Assembly (NCBI RefSeq): GCF_030409845.1
Contig: NZ_JAUFQQ010000005.1
Span: forward strand, 1,054,001 to 1,118,000
Direction: 5' to 3'
Length of the DNA stretch: 64,000 bases
Origin: Flavobacterium branchiarum
Lineage (GTDB): Bacteria; Bacteroidota; Bacteroidia; Flavobacteriales; Flavobacteriaceae
In this document: one piece after another, positions 28,701-37,847 of the stretch
How positions within the stretch are numbered: the stretch's first letter is position 1
How the letters are laid out: the number at the start of each line of letters is the position of its first letter
Notes under the pieces: model-generated
What the model saw: only the letters and a program-made list of their open reading frames with translations
Database searches by the model: none
Told to the model about the DNA's origin: nothing
Made by a program: the position numbers and the translations under genes

Positions 28701-29004
28701 TGAATCGACTGCTTTTGGAGGCAGTACTAATGGTATAAATAACTTTATTACCCAAACAAGATACCTACTTGATATGTCTTATCTACGTCTTAAAAATGTT
28801 ACACTTGGTTATTCTTTACCGCAAGAATTTATCAAAAAAGCAGGCTTAGAAAAAGTAAGAATCTACGCTTCGGGTGAAAACTTGTTGACTTGGGCAGATA
28901 GCCGTCTTCCTGTTGATCCAGAAATTGACGAAAATGAAATTTTCTGGGGAAGATCTTATCCTTTTACCAAAACAATATCTTTTGGTATTGAGCTAGCTTT
29001 TTAA
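25738..29004 (+). CDS. SusC-like TonB-dependent outer-membrane receptor
   Basis: A 1088-residue importer. It has a signal peptide (1-19, TFGQ), a carboxypeptidase-regulatory-like domain (~22-105, ITGTVKNKADGIPIPGATV), the plug domain (~110-230, with the SusC signature GSRPVTNVSKALQGTTPGV, LVLVDGVP and SVLKDAASASIYGARAAFGVILITTK) and a large beta-barrel ending in the aromatic strand TISFGIELAF. With the SusD partner directly downstream it binds and imports oligomers through the outer membrane using TonB energy. The linked genes make peptidoglycan fragments or amino-sugar oligomers the likely cargo; the sequence alone does not prove this. Confidence 0.95.
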   Translation: MKKLFLISLLVLFIQVTFGQTKTITGTVKNKADGIPIPGATVLIQGTSNGSSTDFDGNYTIAVAPGQSLSFSYMGFETQVVKFEGQQKLNVALTESTSKLDEVVIVGFASQKKANLTGAVASIDVSKAIGSRPVTNVSKALQGTTPGVNISFNSGNLNRSANINIRGAGTINGSDAPLVLVDGVPTDMALINPNDVESISVLKDAASASIYGARAAFGVILITTKGGKTGEGKVRFSYTGNTAFNSTISTLKFLDPTEEIPGLIAAGTRTDGAVPEIFGANYKTLLDGIKVWKQNYANNRTSKEMIYGEDWEIKNGTPYFYRVWDANKELYAKDAAQTYHNFSAQGNLGNNSSFFASLALTDQKGMLRVNQETKKRTNINLGFTTKLAEWLTGDFKVMTIRNTYENPFNYYGGAGTDDTGVTGYLGYALRWGQYTPNFGTYRGYNFRTAGGYLTNASRNETDQYNNRLSAKFTAEITKDLNLIAEVSSVSDYYSRKQNGGKFQAWDSWSSMPYDATTIQTAIPTTLEAGNDFVAQSKAETKTNVVNIYANYKKQFNNHNLKFLGGFNSEWQDFSRTYARRNTLLDKSKPEFNLAVGEQFVSGAANSTLNPAETSYSIAGFFARVNYDYNGIYLLELNARYDGSSKFPTDQQWGFFPSASVGYRISNEKFMENTRGWLNDLKLRASMGSIGNQNIGNNAFLSVLNSSNPSWVNSGAVLPPSTGLPTNVDPSLTWEKVYTKDAGIDIRIFDMFGASFDWYQRDTKGMLAPGITLPGSFGQTAAQTNSGNMRTRGWELALNFNKKINENVSVFLDLALSDYKSVVTKWNNSSKLLNTYYDGYEIGQIWGLTSDRLLQSSDVFTNNGKTVNGIDYSKTMNGNFKYGAGDVHYVDTNGDGVISRGAGTANDHGDLSKIGNSTPRYKYGITLGGKVHGFDISGFFQGVAKRDYWAASDAVLPFYRAPQQMFASQADYWTPTNTEAYWPNPAYASESTAFGGSTNGINNFITQTRYLLDMSYLRLKNVTLGYSLPQEFIKKAGLEKVRIYASGENLLTWADSRLPVDPEIDENEIFWGRSYPFTKTISFGIELAF

Positions 29005-29028
29005 CACTAACTATTCAAAAAAATTAAA

Positions 29029-30762
29029 ATGAAAAAATCAATTATAAAATCTAAATTACAACTGATGTTTGCTACCGCAATAGTAGCATTAAGCACAGTT
29101 AGTTGTTCAGACTACTTATCAGAGGACCCTGCAGATAAATTTACAAACGAAAACTTTTGGCAATCTGAAGATAACGTAAAAACATTTTCATGGCTTAATT
29201 ATGATACGTTTTATGGATACGGAAATGGTACAGTAATTGGGCTTTCTTCTTTCTACTATCATGGAAGTGATTCTAAAGTAGATGATAACCTAGCTGCTTT
29301 TACTTTTATCCAAATGCAACTTACCCCATCAACTACTAATACAACTTCTTGGAATGAGTTTTACACCCTTATCCGTCGTTGCAACTTAATGTTGGAAAAA
29401 ATACCTACAGTTCCTATGTCTGAGGTAAAAAAGAATCATTACATTGGAGTAGCAAAATTTTTTAGAGGATATACCTATTATCGTTTAGTACAAAAAATGG
29501 GAAATGTACCATACAGGGATAAATATTTAGCCCAAGGTAATCCTGAAGTATATGCCCCAGCATTGCAAAGAGCAGAAGTTATCGACAAAGCAATTAAAGA
29601 TATGGAAGAAGCTATAGAATTATTACTTCCGGTTGATGATAAAAATACTACTGTAAATAAATATACTGCTTATGCAGCTTTAAGTAACATTTGTACCTAC
29701 GAAGGAACGTATAGAAAATACCATTTAGGTCAAGATGGAAGTGCTTACCTAAACAAAGCTAAAACGGCATCGTTAGCTGTAATGAATAATGGTGGCTATA
29801 AATTAAACGCTGATTGGAAATCACTTTACAACTCGGTTGAATTAGCTGGTAATACTGAGGTGATACTTACAAAACGTTATTTGACAAACGTTTTAATGCA
29901 CTCTCTTCAAAACTATACCAATACATCAACTATACAATATGGTTTAACAAAATGGGCTGCCGATAGTTATGTAACAAGAAATGGATTACCAATACAGCAA
30001 GCAGGAAATACTCAATATGCAGGTGATACAGACGTTACAAAAACTTTTACTAATAGAGATCCTCGTTTTGGTAAAACTGTAAATCCAGCTAATTATGGAT
30101 ATAAAGGAAAACCTTTTAGTGCAGCGGCATTAGTTTCAATGTCTGGATATGTATTCGAATTATACAATAACCCTGCAACAACAGGTCCAGATGTTACAAC
30201 GGGAGGTCGTAATTATACTGATGCTCCTTTATTTACATTAAGCGAAGTATATTTAAATTATGCTGAGGCTTGTGCTGAACTTGGTACTGCTACAAATACT
30301 GATCTTGATATTTCTATCAATAAAGTACGTGATCGTGCAGGAATTGCACCTTTAACTACAGATGGTACAAATGTTTTTGCTGGAGGAACACAAATTAATG
30401 ACCCAAGAAGAACAGCGACTTTAGAGCAAATTTCTGGTTCTGTTAGTCCTTTAATCTGGGAAGTTCGTCGTGAGCGTCAAATTGAGTTCATGAGCTGGAC
30501 AACACTAAGACAAATGGATATTTACCGTTGGAAAAAGGGTGATTACCTTGATACTTCTAAAAATTTAGATGCCAATCTTGGAGCAAGAATTGGTACTCCT
30601 GTAGGAACACAAACTATTGTAGATGCTAATGGATATGTAAAAATATACCCAACAAGCACAAGAAACTTTGAAGCAAAACACTACTTAATGAATATCCCAA
30701 CTAATGATATTGATTTATTTAAAGCTCAAGGTGTAGAATTAAAACAAAACCCAGGTTGGTAA
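29029..30762 (+). CDS. SusD-like surface glycan-binding lipoprotein
   Basis: The 577-residue partner of the SusC-like receptor, 24 bases downstream of it. The lipobox is at VSC (Cys26) followed by SDYLSEDP, a classical SusD start. The family helices are visible, for instance YTLIRRCNLMLEKIPTV, AKFFRGYTYYRLVQKMGNVPY and, near the C-terminus, IWEVRRERQIEFMSWTTLRQMDIYRWKKG. It caps the receptor from the cell surface and selects the ligand. A hairpin terminator follows, so namZ-2 onward may be transcribed separately or by read-through. Confidence 0.95.
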   Translation: MKKSIIKSKLQLMFATAIVALSTVSCSDYLSEDPADKFTNENFWQSEDNVKTFSWLNYDTFYGYGNGTVIGLSSFYYHGSDSKVDDNLAAFTFIQMQLTPSTTNTTSWNEFYTLIRRCNLMLEKIPTVPMSEVKKNHYIGVAKFFRGYTYYRLVQKMGNVPYRDKYLAQGNPEVYAPALQRAEVIDKAIKDMEEAIELLLPVDDKNTTVNKYTAYAALSNICTYEGTYRKYHLGQDGSAYLNKAKTASLAVMNNGGYKLNADWKSLYNSVELAGNTEVILTKRYLTNVLMHSLQNYTNTSTIQYGLTKWAADSYVTRNGLPIQQAGNTQYAGDTDVTKTFTNRDPRFGKTVNPANYGYKGKPFSAAALVSMSGYVFELYNNPATTGPDVTTGGRNYTDAPLFTLSEVYLNYAEACAELGTATNTDLDISINKVRDRAGIAPLTTDGTNVFAGGTQINDPRRTATLEQISGSVSPLIWEVRRERQIEFMSWTTLRQMDIYRWKKGDYLDTSKNLDANLGARIGTPVGTQTIVDANGYVKIYPTSTRNFEAKHYLMNIPTNDIDLFKAQGVELKQNPGW

Positions 30763-30794
30763 TTCGTAATTACTAAATGTAATAAAATAACAAA

Positions 30795-30827
30795 ACTACC
30801 TCTGAATTTAAATAACTCAGAGGTAGT
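30795..30827 (+). terminator. Hairpin after susD
   Basis: Perfect 11-bp stem ACTACCTCTGA / TCAGAGGTAGT with an 11-base loop, followed by ATTTAAAATTATA. The T-run is weak, so partial termination that lowers expression of the downstream enzymes relative to SusCD is plausible. Confidence 0.7.
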
Positions 30828-31032
30828 ATTTAAAATTATATATTCGCAGGTCGAAAATATAAATAAAACCATTTGACAGAATAAATTCTTAGTCTGAATT
30901 CTTAGATAAACAGTACCTTTAACAAACTACACTCCACAACAACAATCAAAAAATACAGAATACCAATCAAACAATAATTAAAAAATTTATTTAGTCAATT
31001 TCGGTCTTCTAACAATTAAACTGTAACTCAAA

Positions 31033-32232
31033 ATGATAAAATTCATAGCAAAAAGTGCTCTTTTTATAGCAACTGTATTTTACGTTCCATCCTACTCTAA
31101 TACATTCTTAGCCGTTGAAAAAAACAACACGATAGAAGTTAACAACCCAATTATTAAGACTGGAGCTGATAATTATGAAAAGTACCTGCCTTTATTGAAA
31201 GATAAAAAAGTAGGGATCATTACTAATCAAACAGGAATTTTGTCTAACAAAACACATTTGGTTGATTTCTTATTAGAGAAAAAAATTGCTGTTCAAACTA
31301 TTTTTGCTCCTGAACACGGCTTTAGAGGTACAGCAGATGCAGGAGAACATGTTGTAGATGCAAAAGATGCTAAAACAGGACTACCTATTATCTCACTTTA
31401 TGGAGACAATAAAAAACCTAAAGCAGCACAATTAGCAGGAATCGATGTTATGATATTTGATTTACAAGATGTTGGAGCCCGTTTTTACACTTATATTTCT
31501 TCTTTACATTATGTTATGGAAGCTTGTGCAGAAAACGGAATTCCGATGATGGTACTTGACAGACCAAACCCAAATGGTGGTATTATTGATGGACCTCTTT
31601 TAGAAAAAGAATACACAAGTTTTGTAGGCATGCACCCTATTCCGTTGCTTCACGGAATGACCATCGGTGAATATGCTCAAATGATAAATGGTCAGAAATG
31701 GCTTAAAAATGGAATTCAATGCAAATTGACTGTTATTCCTTGTGTTGACTATGACCGAAAAATGGAATATAGCCTGCTTGCTAAACCATCACCAAATTTA
31801 CCTAACGACCAATCTATAAACCTATATGCAAGTTTATGTCTGTTTGAAGGAACGAATGTGAGCATGGGACGCGGAACCGAGAAACAATTCCAAATTTATG
31901 GTTCTCCTTTTTTAACAAAAACAAATTTTAGCTTTACTCCTAAACCAAATTTCGGAGCCAAGGACCCACTATATAACGGAAAAGAATGTTTTGGCGAAGA
32001 CTTAACGGCTTATCCTAAACTCACAAAATTAGAACTAAAATGGCTAATTAATGCCTACCAAAATACGAGTGACAAAACAAAATTCTTTAATCCTTTTTTC
32101 ACAAAACTAGCTGGAACAAAAAAATTACAACAGCAAATTGAAAGTGGAATTTCAGAAAGTAAAATAAGAAAGACTTGGCAGAAGGATTTAGAATCCTTTA
32201 AAAAAATGCGCATGACTTATTTAATCTATTAA
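31033..32232 (+). CDS. namZ: NamZ-type exo-beta-N-acetylmuramidase (GH171, DUF1343), copy 2
   Basis: A 399-residue paralogue of the protein at 8910-10052; most of the core is identical by eye, including VTNQTGI-type, IFAPEHGFRGTADAGEHV (Glu94, probably catalytic), DRPNPNGG, LPNDQSINLY and GTNVSMGRGTEKQFQIYG. The N-terminus differs: a hydrophobic leader (about 1-23) and a ~20-residue linker, so it is also exported. It heads the enzyme part of the right arm, ahead of murQ. Release of free MurNAc here would feed the symporter and MurQ. Why two copies are kept is unclear; different chain lengths or different location are possible. Confidence 0.9.
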   Translation: MIKFIAKSALFIATVFYVPSYSNTFLAVEKNNTIEVNNPIIKTGADNYEKYLPLLKDKKVGIITNQTGILSNKTHLVDFLLEKKIAVQTIFAPEHGFRGTADAGEHVVDAKDAKTGLPIISLYGDNKKPKAAQLAGIDVMIFDLQDVGARFYTYISSLHYVMEACAENGIPMMVLDRPNPNGGIIDGPLLEKEYTSFVGMHPIPLLHGMTIGEYAQMINGQKWLKNGIQCKLTVIPCVDYDRKMEYSLLAKPSPNLPNDQSINLYASLCLFEGTNVSMGRGTEKQFQIYGSPFLTKTNFSFTPKPNFGAKDPLYNGKECFGEDLTAYPKLTKLELKWLINAYQNTSDKTKFFNPFFTKLAGTKKLQQQIESGISESKIRKTWQKDLESFKKMRMTYLIY

Positions 32233-32346
32233 ATCATTGTCTTTATTTATTCACCAATAAAACAAGACAAGAACTCAATAAAATACAAACATCGAGTACG
32301 TCTCCAAAAAAAATTAAAATTAAAAAAATCAGTTAAAAAAATAAAA

Positions 32347-33174
32347 ATGGCAAAGATAAATCCCGATACAGAAAGAGAATCTCTTTACTCTAATTTAGAT
32401 AAAATGAGTACTAATGAATTGCTCTCAAATATAAATAACGAAGACAAAAAAATAGCCGATATCGTTGAAAAACAAATTCCTAATATTGAAAAATTAGTAG
32501 ATGCTATCGTTTCTAAAATGAAACTTGGCGGACGTTTGTTTTATATAGGAGCTGGTACATCTGGAAGAATCGGTATTCTTGACGCATCAGAATGTCCTCC
32601 CACTTTTGGAGTCCCAGACAATTGGATTATTGGAATCATAGCTGGTGGAGATTCGGCTATTAGAAAAGCAGTAGAAAATGCTGAAGACGATATTGATCAA
32701 GCATGGAGAGATTTGGCGGCATATGATATTTCGAGCTTAGATGTAGTTTTAGGAATTGCCGCTTCTGGAAATACTCCTTATGTTATTGGTGGATTAAAAA
32801 AAGCGAGAGAAAACAATATCGTTACTGGTAGTATATCATGTAATAGCGCCAGCTTGATTTCTAAGCAAGCAGATCATCCTATTGAATTAATCGTAGGACC
32901 TGAATTTCTTACTGGTAGTACAAGAATGAAAGCTGGAACATCTCAAAAATTAGTATTAAACATGATTTCGACATCTGTCATGATAAAACTAGGTAGAATT
33001 TACGGCAACAAAATGATTGACATGCAATTGTCTAATAAAAAATTAGTACAAAGAGGTGTTGAAATGATTGTAGAAGAACTTCAAATTGATGAAAAACTAG
33101 CTTCTGAATTATTAAAAAAACACAAAAGCGTAAGAGCCGTTTTACTAGCAGAAAACAAAAATCTGGAAGTTTAA
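32347..33174 (+). CDS. murQ: MurNAc-6-phosphate etherase
   Basis: Cytosolic enzyme that splits the lactyl ether of MurNAc-6-P, giving GlcNAc-6-P and D-lactate. The 275-residue SIS-domain protein carries the family signature GAGTSGRIGILDASECPPTFGV-like block around residues 73-95, then IAASGNTPYVIGGLKKA, and EFLTGSTRMKAGTSQKLVLN near 190-210. It is a little shorter than the ~298 residues of the E. coli enzyme, the shortfall being at the C-terminus. This gene is the strongest single evidence that the locus handles MurNAc. No leader peptide is present. Confidence 0.95.
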   Translation: MAKINPDTERESLYSNLDKMSTNELLSNINNEDKKIADIVEKQIPNIEKLVDAIVSKMKLGGRLFYIGAGTSGRIGILDASECPPTFGVPDNWIIGIIAGGDSAIRKAVENAEDDIDQAWRDLAAYDISSLDVVLGIAASGNTPYVIGGLKKARENNIVTGSISCNSASLISKQADHPIELIVGPEFLTGSTRMKAGTSQKLVLNMISTSVMIKLGRIYGNKMIDMQLSNKKLVQRGVEMIVEELQIDEKLASELLKKHKSVRAVLLAENKNLEV

Positions 33175-33234
33175 ATCCTAACTAATCAAAATCTTTTATA
33201 GATTTATAAAATACTAAACCACAAAAGACATAAA

Positions 33235-34740
33235 ATGACACCAAGCACAATCCTAATACTAATCATCGTTTATTTCGGAACCTTATTCTACATTTCGCAT
33301 AGGGTTAGCCGGAAAGATGACGGAAACGAAGCTTTTTTTACAGCTAATAAAAACTCAAAATGGTATTTAGTAGCCTTTGGGATGATAGGAACCGCTCTTT
33401 CGGGAGTAACTTTTATATCTGTTCCGGGAGAAGTAGGTGCTGCCAGTGGTGAACAATTTAAATATTTTCAGTTTGTATTAGGTAATGCTATCGGATTTAT
33501 AATAATTACAAAATTGTTATTACCTCTATATTACCGAATGAATTTAACCTCTATTTATGGATATATTGAGCAAAGAATGGGGTTTTATAGTTATAAAACT
33601 GCCGCTTCTATCTTCTTAATTAGTAGAACCGTAAGTTCTGCATTCAGACTTTATTTAGTTGTAATCGTATTGCAACGTTTTGTATTCGATTATTATAATA
33701 TTCCTTTTGCGTTTACAGTATTGATTTCTTTGCTTCTTATCTTTTCTTATACCTACAGAGGCGGACTAAAAACAATTATTATAACAGATACTTTACAGAC
33801 CTTTTTCTTAGTTACTTCGGTATTTCTTACTATCTATTTTATTTGTGATCGTATGGATTTAAGTGCGATTAGCGCTTTTGAAGAAGTAAAAAACAGCAAC
33901 TATTCTAAAATATTTTTCTTTGATGATTTTTTTGGAAGCAAGTTCCATTTTATAAAACAAATATTAGGCGGAATGTTTGTAACTATCGCAATGACAGGAT
34001 TAGATCAAGATTTGATGCAAAAAAATCTGAGCTGTAAAAACATTGGCGAAGCACAAAAAAACATGTTCACTTTTACAGGAATCTTTGTTATCATTAACAT
34101 CTTCTTTTTAAGTGTGGGTGCCTTACTTTACATCTATGCAGACAAAAACGGAATTGCTATTCCTACGGATTTAATTACGGGTAAACCAAGAACCGATTTA
34201 CTTTTTCCTGAAATTGCTTTGAATCATTTGGCTACAATTCCTGCAATCGTATTTTTACTAGGAATAATTGCTGCCACATTTGCTACAACTGACTCGGCAT
34301 TGACTGCTTTAACTACCTCTTTTTGCGTAGATTTCTTAGGCATGGATAAAGCCGAAAACAACAAAAAAAATACAGTCAAAATCAGACATTTAGTTCACCT
34401 TAGTTTCTCAGCATTAATCTTCTTTGTAATTCTGATATTCAATTCTATCAATGATAGTTCTGTTGTCGGAATGATATTTAAGGTAGCCTCTTATACGTAT
34501 GGTCCATTGTTAGGATTATATGCTTTTGGATTGTTCCAGAAAACAAGAAACGTAAATGATAAACTAGTTCCTTTTATATGTTTGTTGTCCCCTTTCTTTA
34601 CTTATCTAATAAATGAAAACTCAAAAGTATTATTTGCAGGATACGTTTTTGATAATGAATTAATAGTATTAAATGGATTAATAACTTATCTTGGATTATA
34701 CCTAACAAGCTCTCGCAGCAGTGAAAGAATAAGTTTTTAA
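33235..34740 (+). CDS. Sodium:solute symporter, candidate MurNAc/GlcNAc importer
   Basis: A 501-residue SSS-family permease with about 13 hydrophobic segments. The start has the family pattern YFVLGN-like replaced by ISHRVSRKDDGNEAFFTANKNSKWYLVAFGMIGTALSGVTFISVPG-type residues (~20-65), with the sodium-site GTALSGVTFIS helix. Placed between murQ and the NagZ fusion, it is a good candidate for uptake of MurNAc (or GlcNAc, anhydroMurNAc) across the inner membrane, comparable to the transporter linked to murK-murQ in Tannerella forsythia. The substrate is inferred from neighbours. Confidence 0.87.
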   Translation: MTPSTILILIIVYFGTLFYISHRVSRKDDGNEAFFTANKNSKWYLVAFGMIGTALSGVTFISVPGEVGAASGEQFKYFQFVLGNAIGFIIITKLLLPLYYRMNLTSIYGYIEQRMGFYSYKTAASIFLISRTVSSAFRLYLVVIVLQRFVFDYYNIPFAFTVLISLLLIFSYTYRGGLKTIIITDTLQTFFLVTSVFLTIYFICDRMDLSAISAFEEVKNSNYSKIFFFDDFFGSKFHFIKQILGGMFVTIAMTGLDQDLMQKNLSCKNIGEAQKNMFTFTGIFVIINIFFLSVGALLYIYADKNGIAIPTDLITGKPRTDLLFPEIALNHLATIPAIVFLLGIIAATFATTDSALTALTTSFCVDFLGMDKAENNKKNTVKIRHLVHLSFSALIFFVILIFNSINDSSVVGMIFKVASYTYGPLLGLYAFGLFQKTRNVNDKLVPFICLLSPFFTYLINENSKVLFAGYVFDNELIVLNGLITYLGLYLTSSRSSERISF

Positions 34741-34822
34741 AACCACGTTAAAAACATAACTAATCGACAAATCAATTAGAAACTACCATGCGTAGTTTTT
34801 AATTGATTCTAAAAATAATTAT

Positions 34823-37819
34823 ATGAAAAAATCCTTCATAAAAATTAGCCTATACGCCACTTTTTTATTCTTAATTATCAATTGTGCTACTCAAAAAAAC
34901 AAAGCAATTATAAATACGAATAAAGACACTATTACAAAAGATACAGCCACTGCCATTACACTCAATAAATCTGAGAAGAAAACTTTTTTTAAAGATTCAA
35001 ACAAAGAGACCAATTGGGTTGACAGCATTTACAACAAAATGTCACTTCGAGAAAAAATAGGTCAGCTGTTTATGATATCTGCCTATTCTAATAAAGATTC
35101 AATTCATACCAATCAAGTCAATTCATTAGTGCAAGATTATAAAGTCGGCGGTGTAATCTTTTTTCAAGGAGGTCCTGTTCGTCAAGCGAAGTTGACTAAT
35201 CAATATCAATCGAAAGCAAAAGTCCCTTTATTCATAGCTATTGATGGCGAATGGGGATTAGGAATGCGATTAGATTCAACCTATCGCTATCCTTGGAATA
35301 TGACTTTGGGAGCAATTAAAGATTTGAGTTTAATTGAGAATGTTGGAAGAAACTTAGCCAATGAAAACAAGCGAATTGGAATCCATTTTAATTTTGCTCC
35401 TGTACTTGACATCAATACCAATCCTAAAAACCCTATTATCGGTAATCGTTCTTTTGGTGAAGACAAAACAAATGTTAGCGACAAAGCTATCGCCTTAATG
35501 AAAGGAGTACAAAGCCAAGGTGTTTTTAGTACTGGAAAACATTTTCCGGGGCACGGAGATACATCAACCGATTCTCACTATGCGTTGCCTCTAGTTAATT
35601 TCTCTAAAGAACGCTTAGAAGCTGTCGAATTGTATCCATACAAAAGAATCTTTAATGAAGGTTTAGCCTCTGTTATGGTTGCGCATCTTAATATTCCGAG
35701 CTTAGAGTCTACGCCAAATGTTCCTTCTTCGGCATCCTATAATGTAGTAACGAACTTGCTTCAAAAAGAATTGGGTTTTGATGGCTTGATATTTACAGAT
35801 GGTTTAGCGATGAAAGGTGCAAGTAATTTTAAAGGTCCTGGTGATTTAGAAATAGCCGTACTTCTTGCTGGAAATGACATTTTACTTTGCCCAGAAAATG
35901 TCCCTGTGGCAGTACAAAAACTAGAAGTTGCCTACAACGAAGGGATTATTACGGAAGAACGTTTAGCCCATTCGGTAAAAAAAATACTTCATTATAAATT
36001 TAAAGCAGGTTTAAACAAATACAAGCCAATAGAAATGGCAAACATTGTCAGCGATCTTAATCCATCGAAAAATGATGCTTTGCACTATAAATTATATGAG
36101 AATGCAATTACGGTTCTAAAAAATGAAAAGGACATTCTTCCTATCAAAAATTTAGATCAGAAGATAGCCTATGTAAAACTAGGAGAAGATGTAAACAGCG
36201 ACTTTGTAACTACATTAAAAAAATATACAGCTGTTACAGAAGTAGCCAATACTAATATTGACAGCCTAAACCAAGAATTAAAAAAATATGATGTAGTTAT
36301 CATCGGTTTTCATAAAGTAAACAAAACTTGGGAAAAGCAAAACTTTACAGATACTGAATTGGTTTGGCTACAAGAAATTGCAAAGCATAACAAAGTCATA
36401 TTAGATATTTTCACAAAACCATATTCATTATTGCCAATCACTAATTTTGATGATATTGAAGGATTAGTAGTTTCATACCAAAACTCAGATATAAGCCAGA
36501 TTGTTTCAGCACAATTACTATTTGGAGCAATCCCAGCTAAAGGAACATTACCTGTATCTATTAATTCTTCTTTTAAAATAAATGATGGATTATCGACGGA
36601 GAAATTAAATCGTTTGGGGTTTACAACTCCTGAAAATGTAGGTATGAATCCGCAAATCTTATCTAAAATAGATGCTATTGCTCAAAAAGCAATTGATGGC
36701 AAAATGACTCCTGGAATGCAAGTACTCGTTGCTAGAAAAGGAAACGTTATTTTCCAGAAATCATACGGACATCAAACCTATGAAAATATTAGAAAAGTAA
36801 CCAATTCAGATTTATATGATGTGGCTTCGATTTCAAAAATGATTTCGACACTACCTAATGTAATGCAATTATACGATCATGATAAAGTAAATCTAGATAC
36901 CAAATTAAAAGATATGGTGCCTCTTTTTGCAAAAACAAACAAAGAGAATATTACTTTCAAAGATTTACTAACGCATTATGCAGGCCTACAAGCTTGGATT
37001 CCGTTTTACAAAGCAACGTTAGACAGCGAAGGCAAACCATCGACAAAATATTATCGTAAAATAGCCGATTCTCAGTTTTCTACAAAAGTAGCCGATAATC
37101 TTTTTATTAGAAATGACTATCACGATACCATCATGAAAATGATTGCAGATAGTCCGTTATCTACTAAAAGAGAATATAAGTATAGTGATTTCACTTTCAT
37201 CATCTTGAAAGAATACCTAGAACGAAAAACACATAAAAAATTAGAAGAGCTGAGCCAGCAAAATTTCTATAGCACACTCGGAATGAATAATACGTTATAC
37301 AATCCTTTAGATAAGTTCGACAAAAATAACATTGCTCCTACTGAAATAGATACTTATTTCAGACAGCAACTTATTCAGGGATATGTTCATGATATGGCAG
37401 CAGCAATGGAAGGTGGCGTAGCTGGTCATGCTGGAATTTTCTCTAATGCTATGGATGTTGCCAAAATGATGCAACTGTTTTTACAGAAAGGGAACTACGG
37501 TGATAAACAATATTTCTCTGCAGCAACATTTGATGCATTTAATACTTGTTATTATGCTGATCAAGGAGTTCAAAGAGGTTTAGGTTTTGATAAAAGAATA
37601 GAAAAAGGAGGCCCAACTTGTGCTTGTGTTTCTCCATCTAGTTTTGGACATACTGGTTTTACTGGCGACATCGCTTGGGTAGATCCTGAAACAGAAATTG
37701 TTTATGTTTTTTTATCAAACAGAACTTATCCAGGTACTGTTAATGAAGAGAATAAATTATCTAAAGGAAAAATTAGAGAAGATATTCAACAAATAATTCA
37801 AGACGCTATTATAAAATAA
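34823..37819 (+). CDS. nagZ: NagZ-type GH3 beta-N-acetylglucosaminidase fused to an AmiE-like serine hydrolase
   Basis: A 998-residue lipoprotein (lipobox LIINC, Cys21). Residues ~65-400 form the GH3 NagZ domain with the family histidine loop KHFPGHGDTSTDSH at 239-252 and the nucleophile Asp326 in FTDGLAMKG. A linker domain (~405-600) follows, then a PF00144 serine hydrolase (~605-990) with S669-I-S-K672, YSD at 787-789 and GHTGFTG at 942-948. NagZ would remove GlcNAc from the non-reducing end and the second domain would cut MurNAc from L-Ala, as separate NagZ and AmiE do in Bacillus. The fusion thus couples two successive muropeptide steps in the periplasm. Confidence 0.93.
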   Translation: MKKSFIKISLYATFLFLIINCATQKNKAIINTNKDTITKDTATAITLNKSEKKTFFKDSNKETNWVDSIYNKMSLREKIGQLFMISAYSNKDSIHTNQVNSLVQDYKVGGVIFFQGGPVRQAKLTNQYQSKAKVPLFIAIDGEWGLGMRLDSTYRYPWNMTLGAIKDLSLIENVGRNLANENKRIGIHFNFAPVLDINTNPKNPIIGNRSFGEDKTNVSDKAIALMKGVQSQGVFSTGKHFPGHGDTSTDSHYALPLVNFSKERLEAVELYPYKRIFNEGLASVMVAHLNIPSLESTPNVPSSASYNVVTNLLQKELGFDGLIFTDGLAMKGASNFKGPGDLEIAVLLAGNDILLCPENVPVAVQKLEVAYNEGIITEERLAHSVKKILHYKFKAGLNKYKPIEMANIVSDLNPSKNDALHYKLYENAITVLKNEKDILPIKNLDQKIAYVKLGEDVNSDFVTTLKKYTAVTEVANTNIDSLNQELKKYDVVIIGFHKVNKTWEKQNFTDTELVWLQEIAKHNKVILDIFTKPYSLLPITNFDDIEGLVVSYQNSDISQIVSAQLLFGAIPAKGTLPVSINSSFKINDGLSTEKLNRLGFTTPENVGMNPQILSKIDAIAQKAIDGKMTPGMQVLVARKGNVIFQKSYGHQTYENIRKVTNSDLYDVASISKMISTLPNVMQLYDHDKVNLDTKLKDMVPLFAKTNKENITFKDLLTHYAGLQAWIPFYKATLDSEGKPSTKYYRKIADSQFSTKVADNLFIRNDYHDTIMKMIADSPLSTKREYKYSDFTFIILKEYLERKTHKKLEELSQQNFYSTLGMNNTLYNPLDKFDKNNIAPTEIDTYFRQQLIQGYVHDMAAAMEGGVAGHAGIFSNAMDVAKMMQLFLQKGNYGDKQYFSAATFDAFNTCYYADQGVQRGLGFDKRIEKGGPTCACVSPSSFGHTGFTGDIAWVDPETEIVYVFLSNRTYPGTVNEENKLSKGKIREDIQQIIQDAIIK

Positions 37820-37847
37820 AATTTACTGAACATAATTTATGTTTTAT

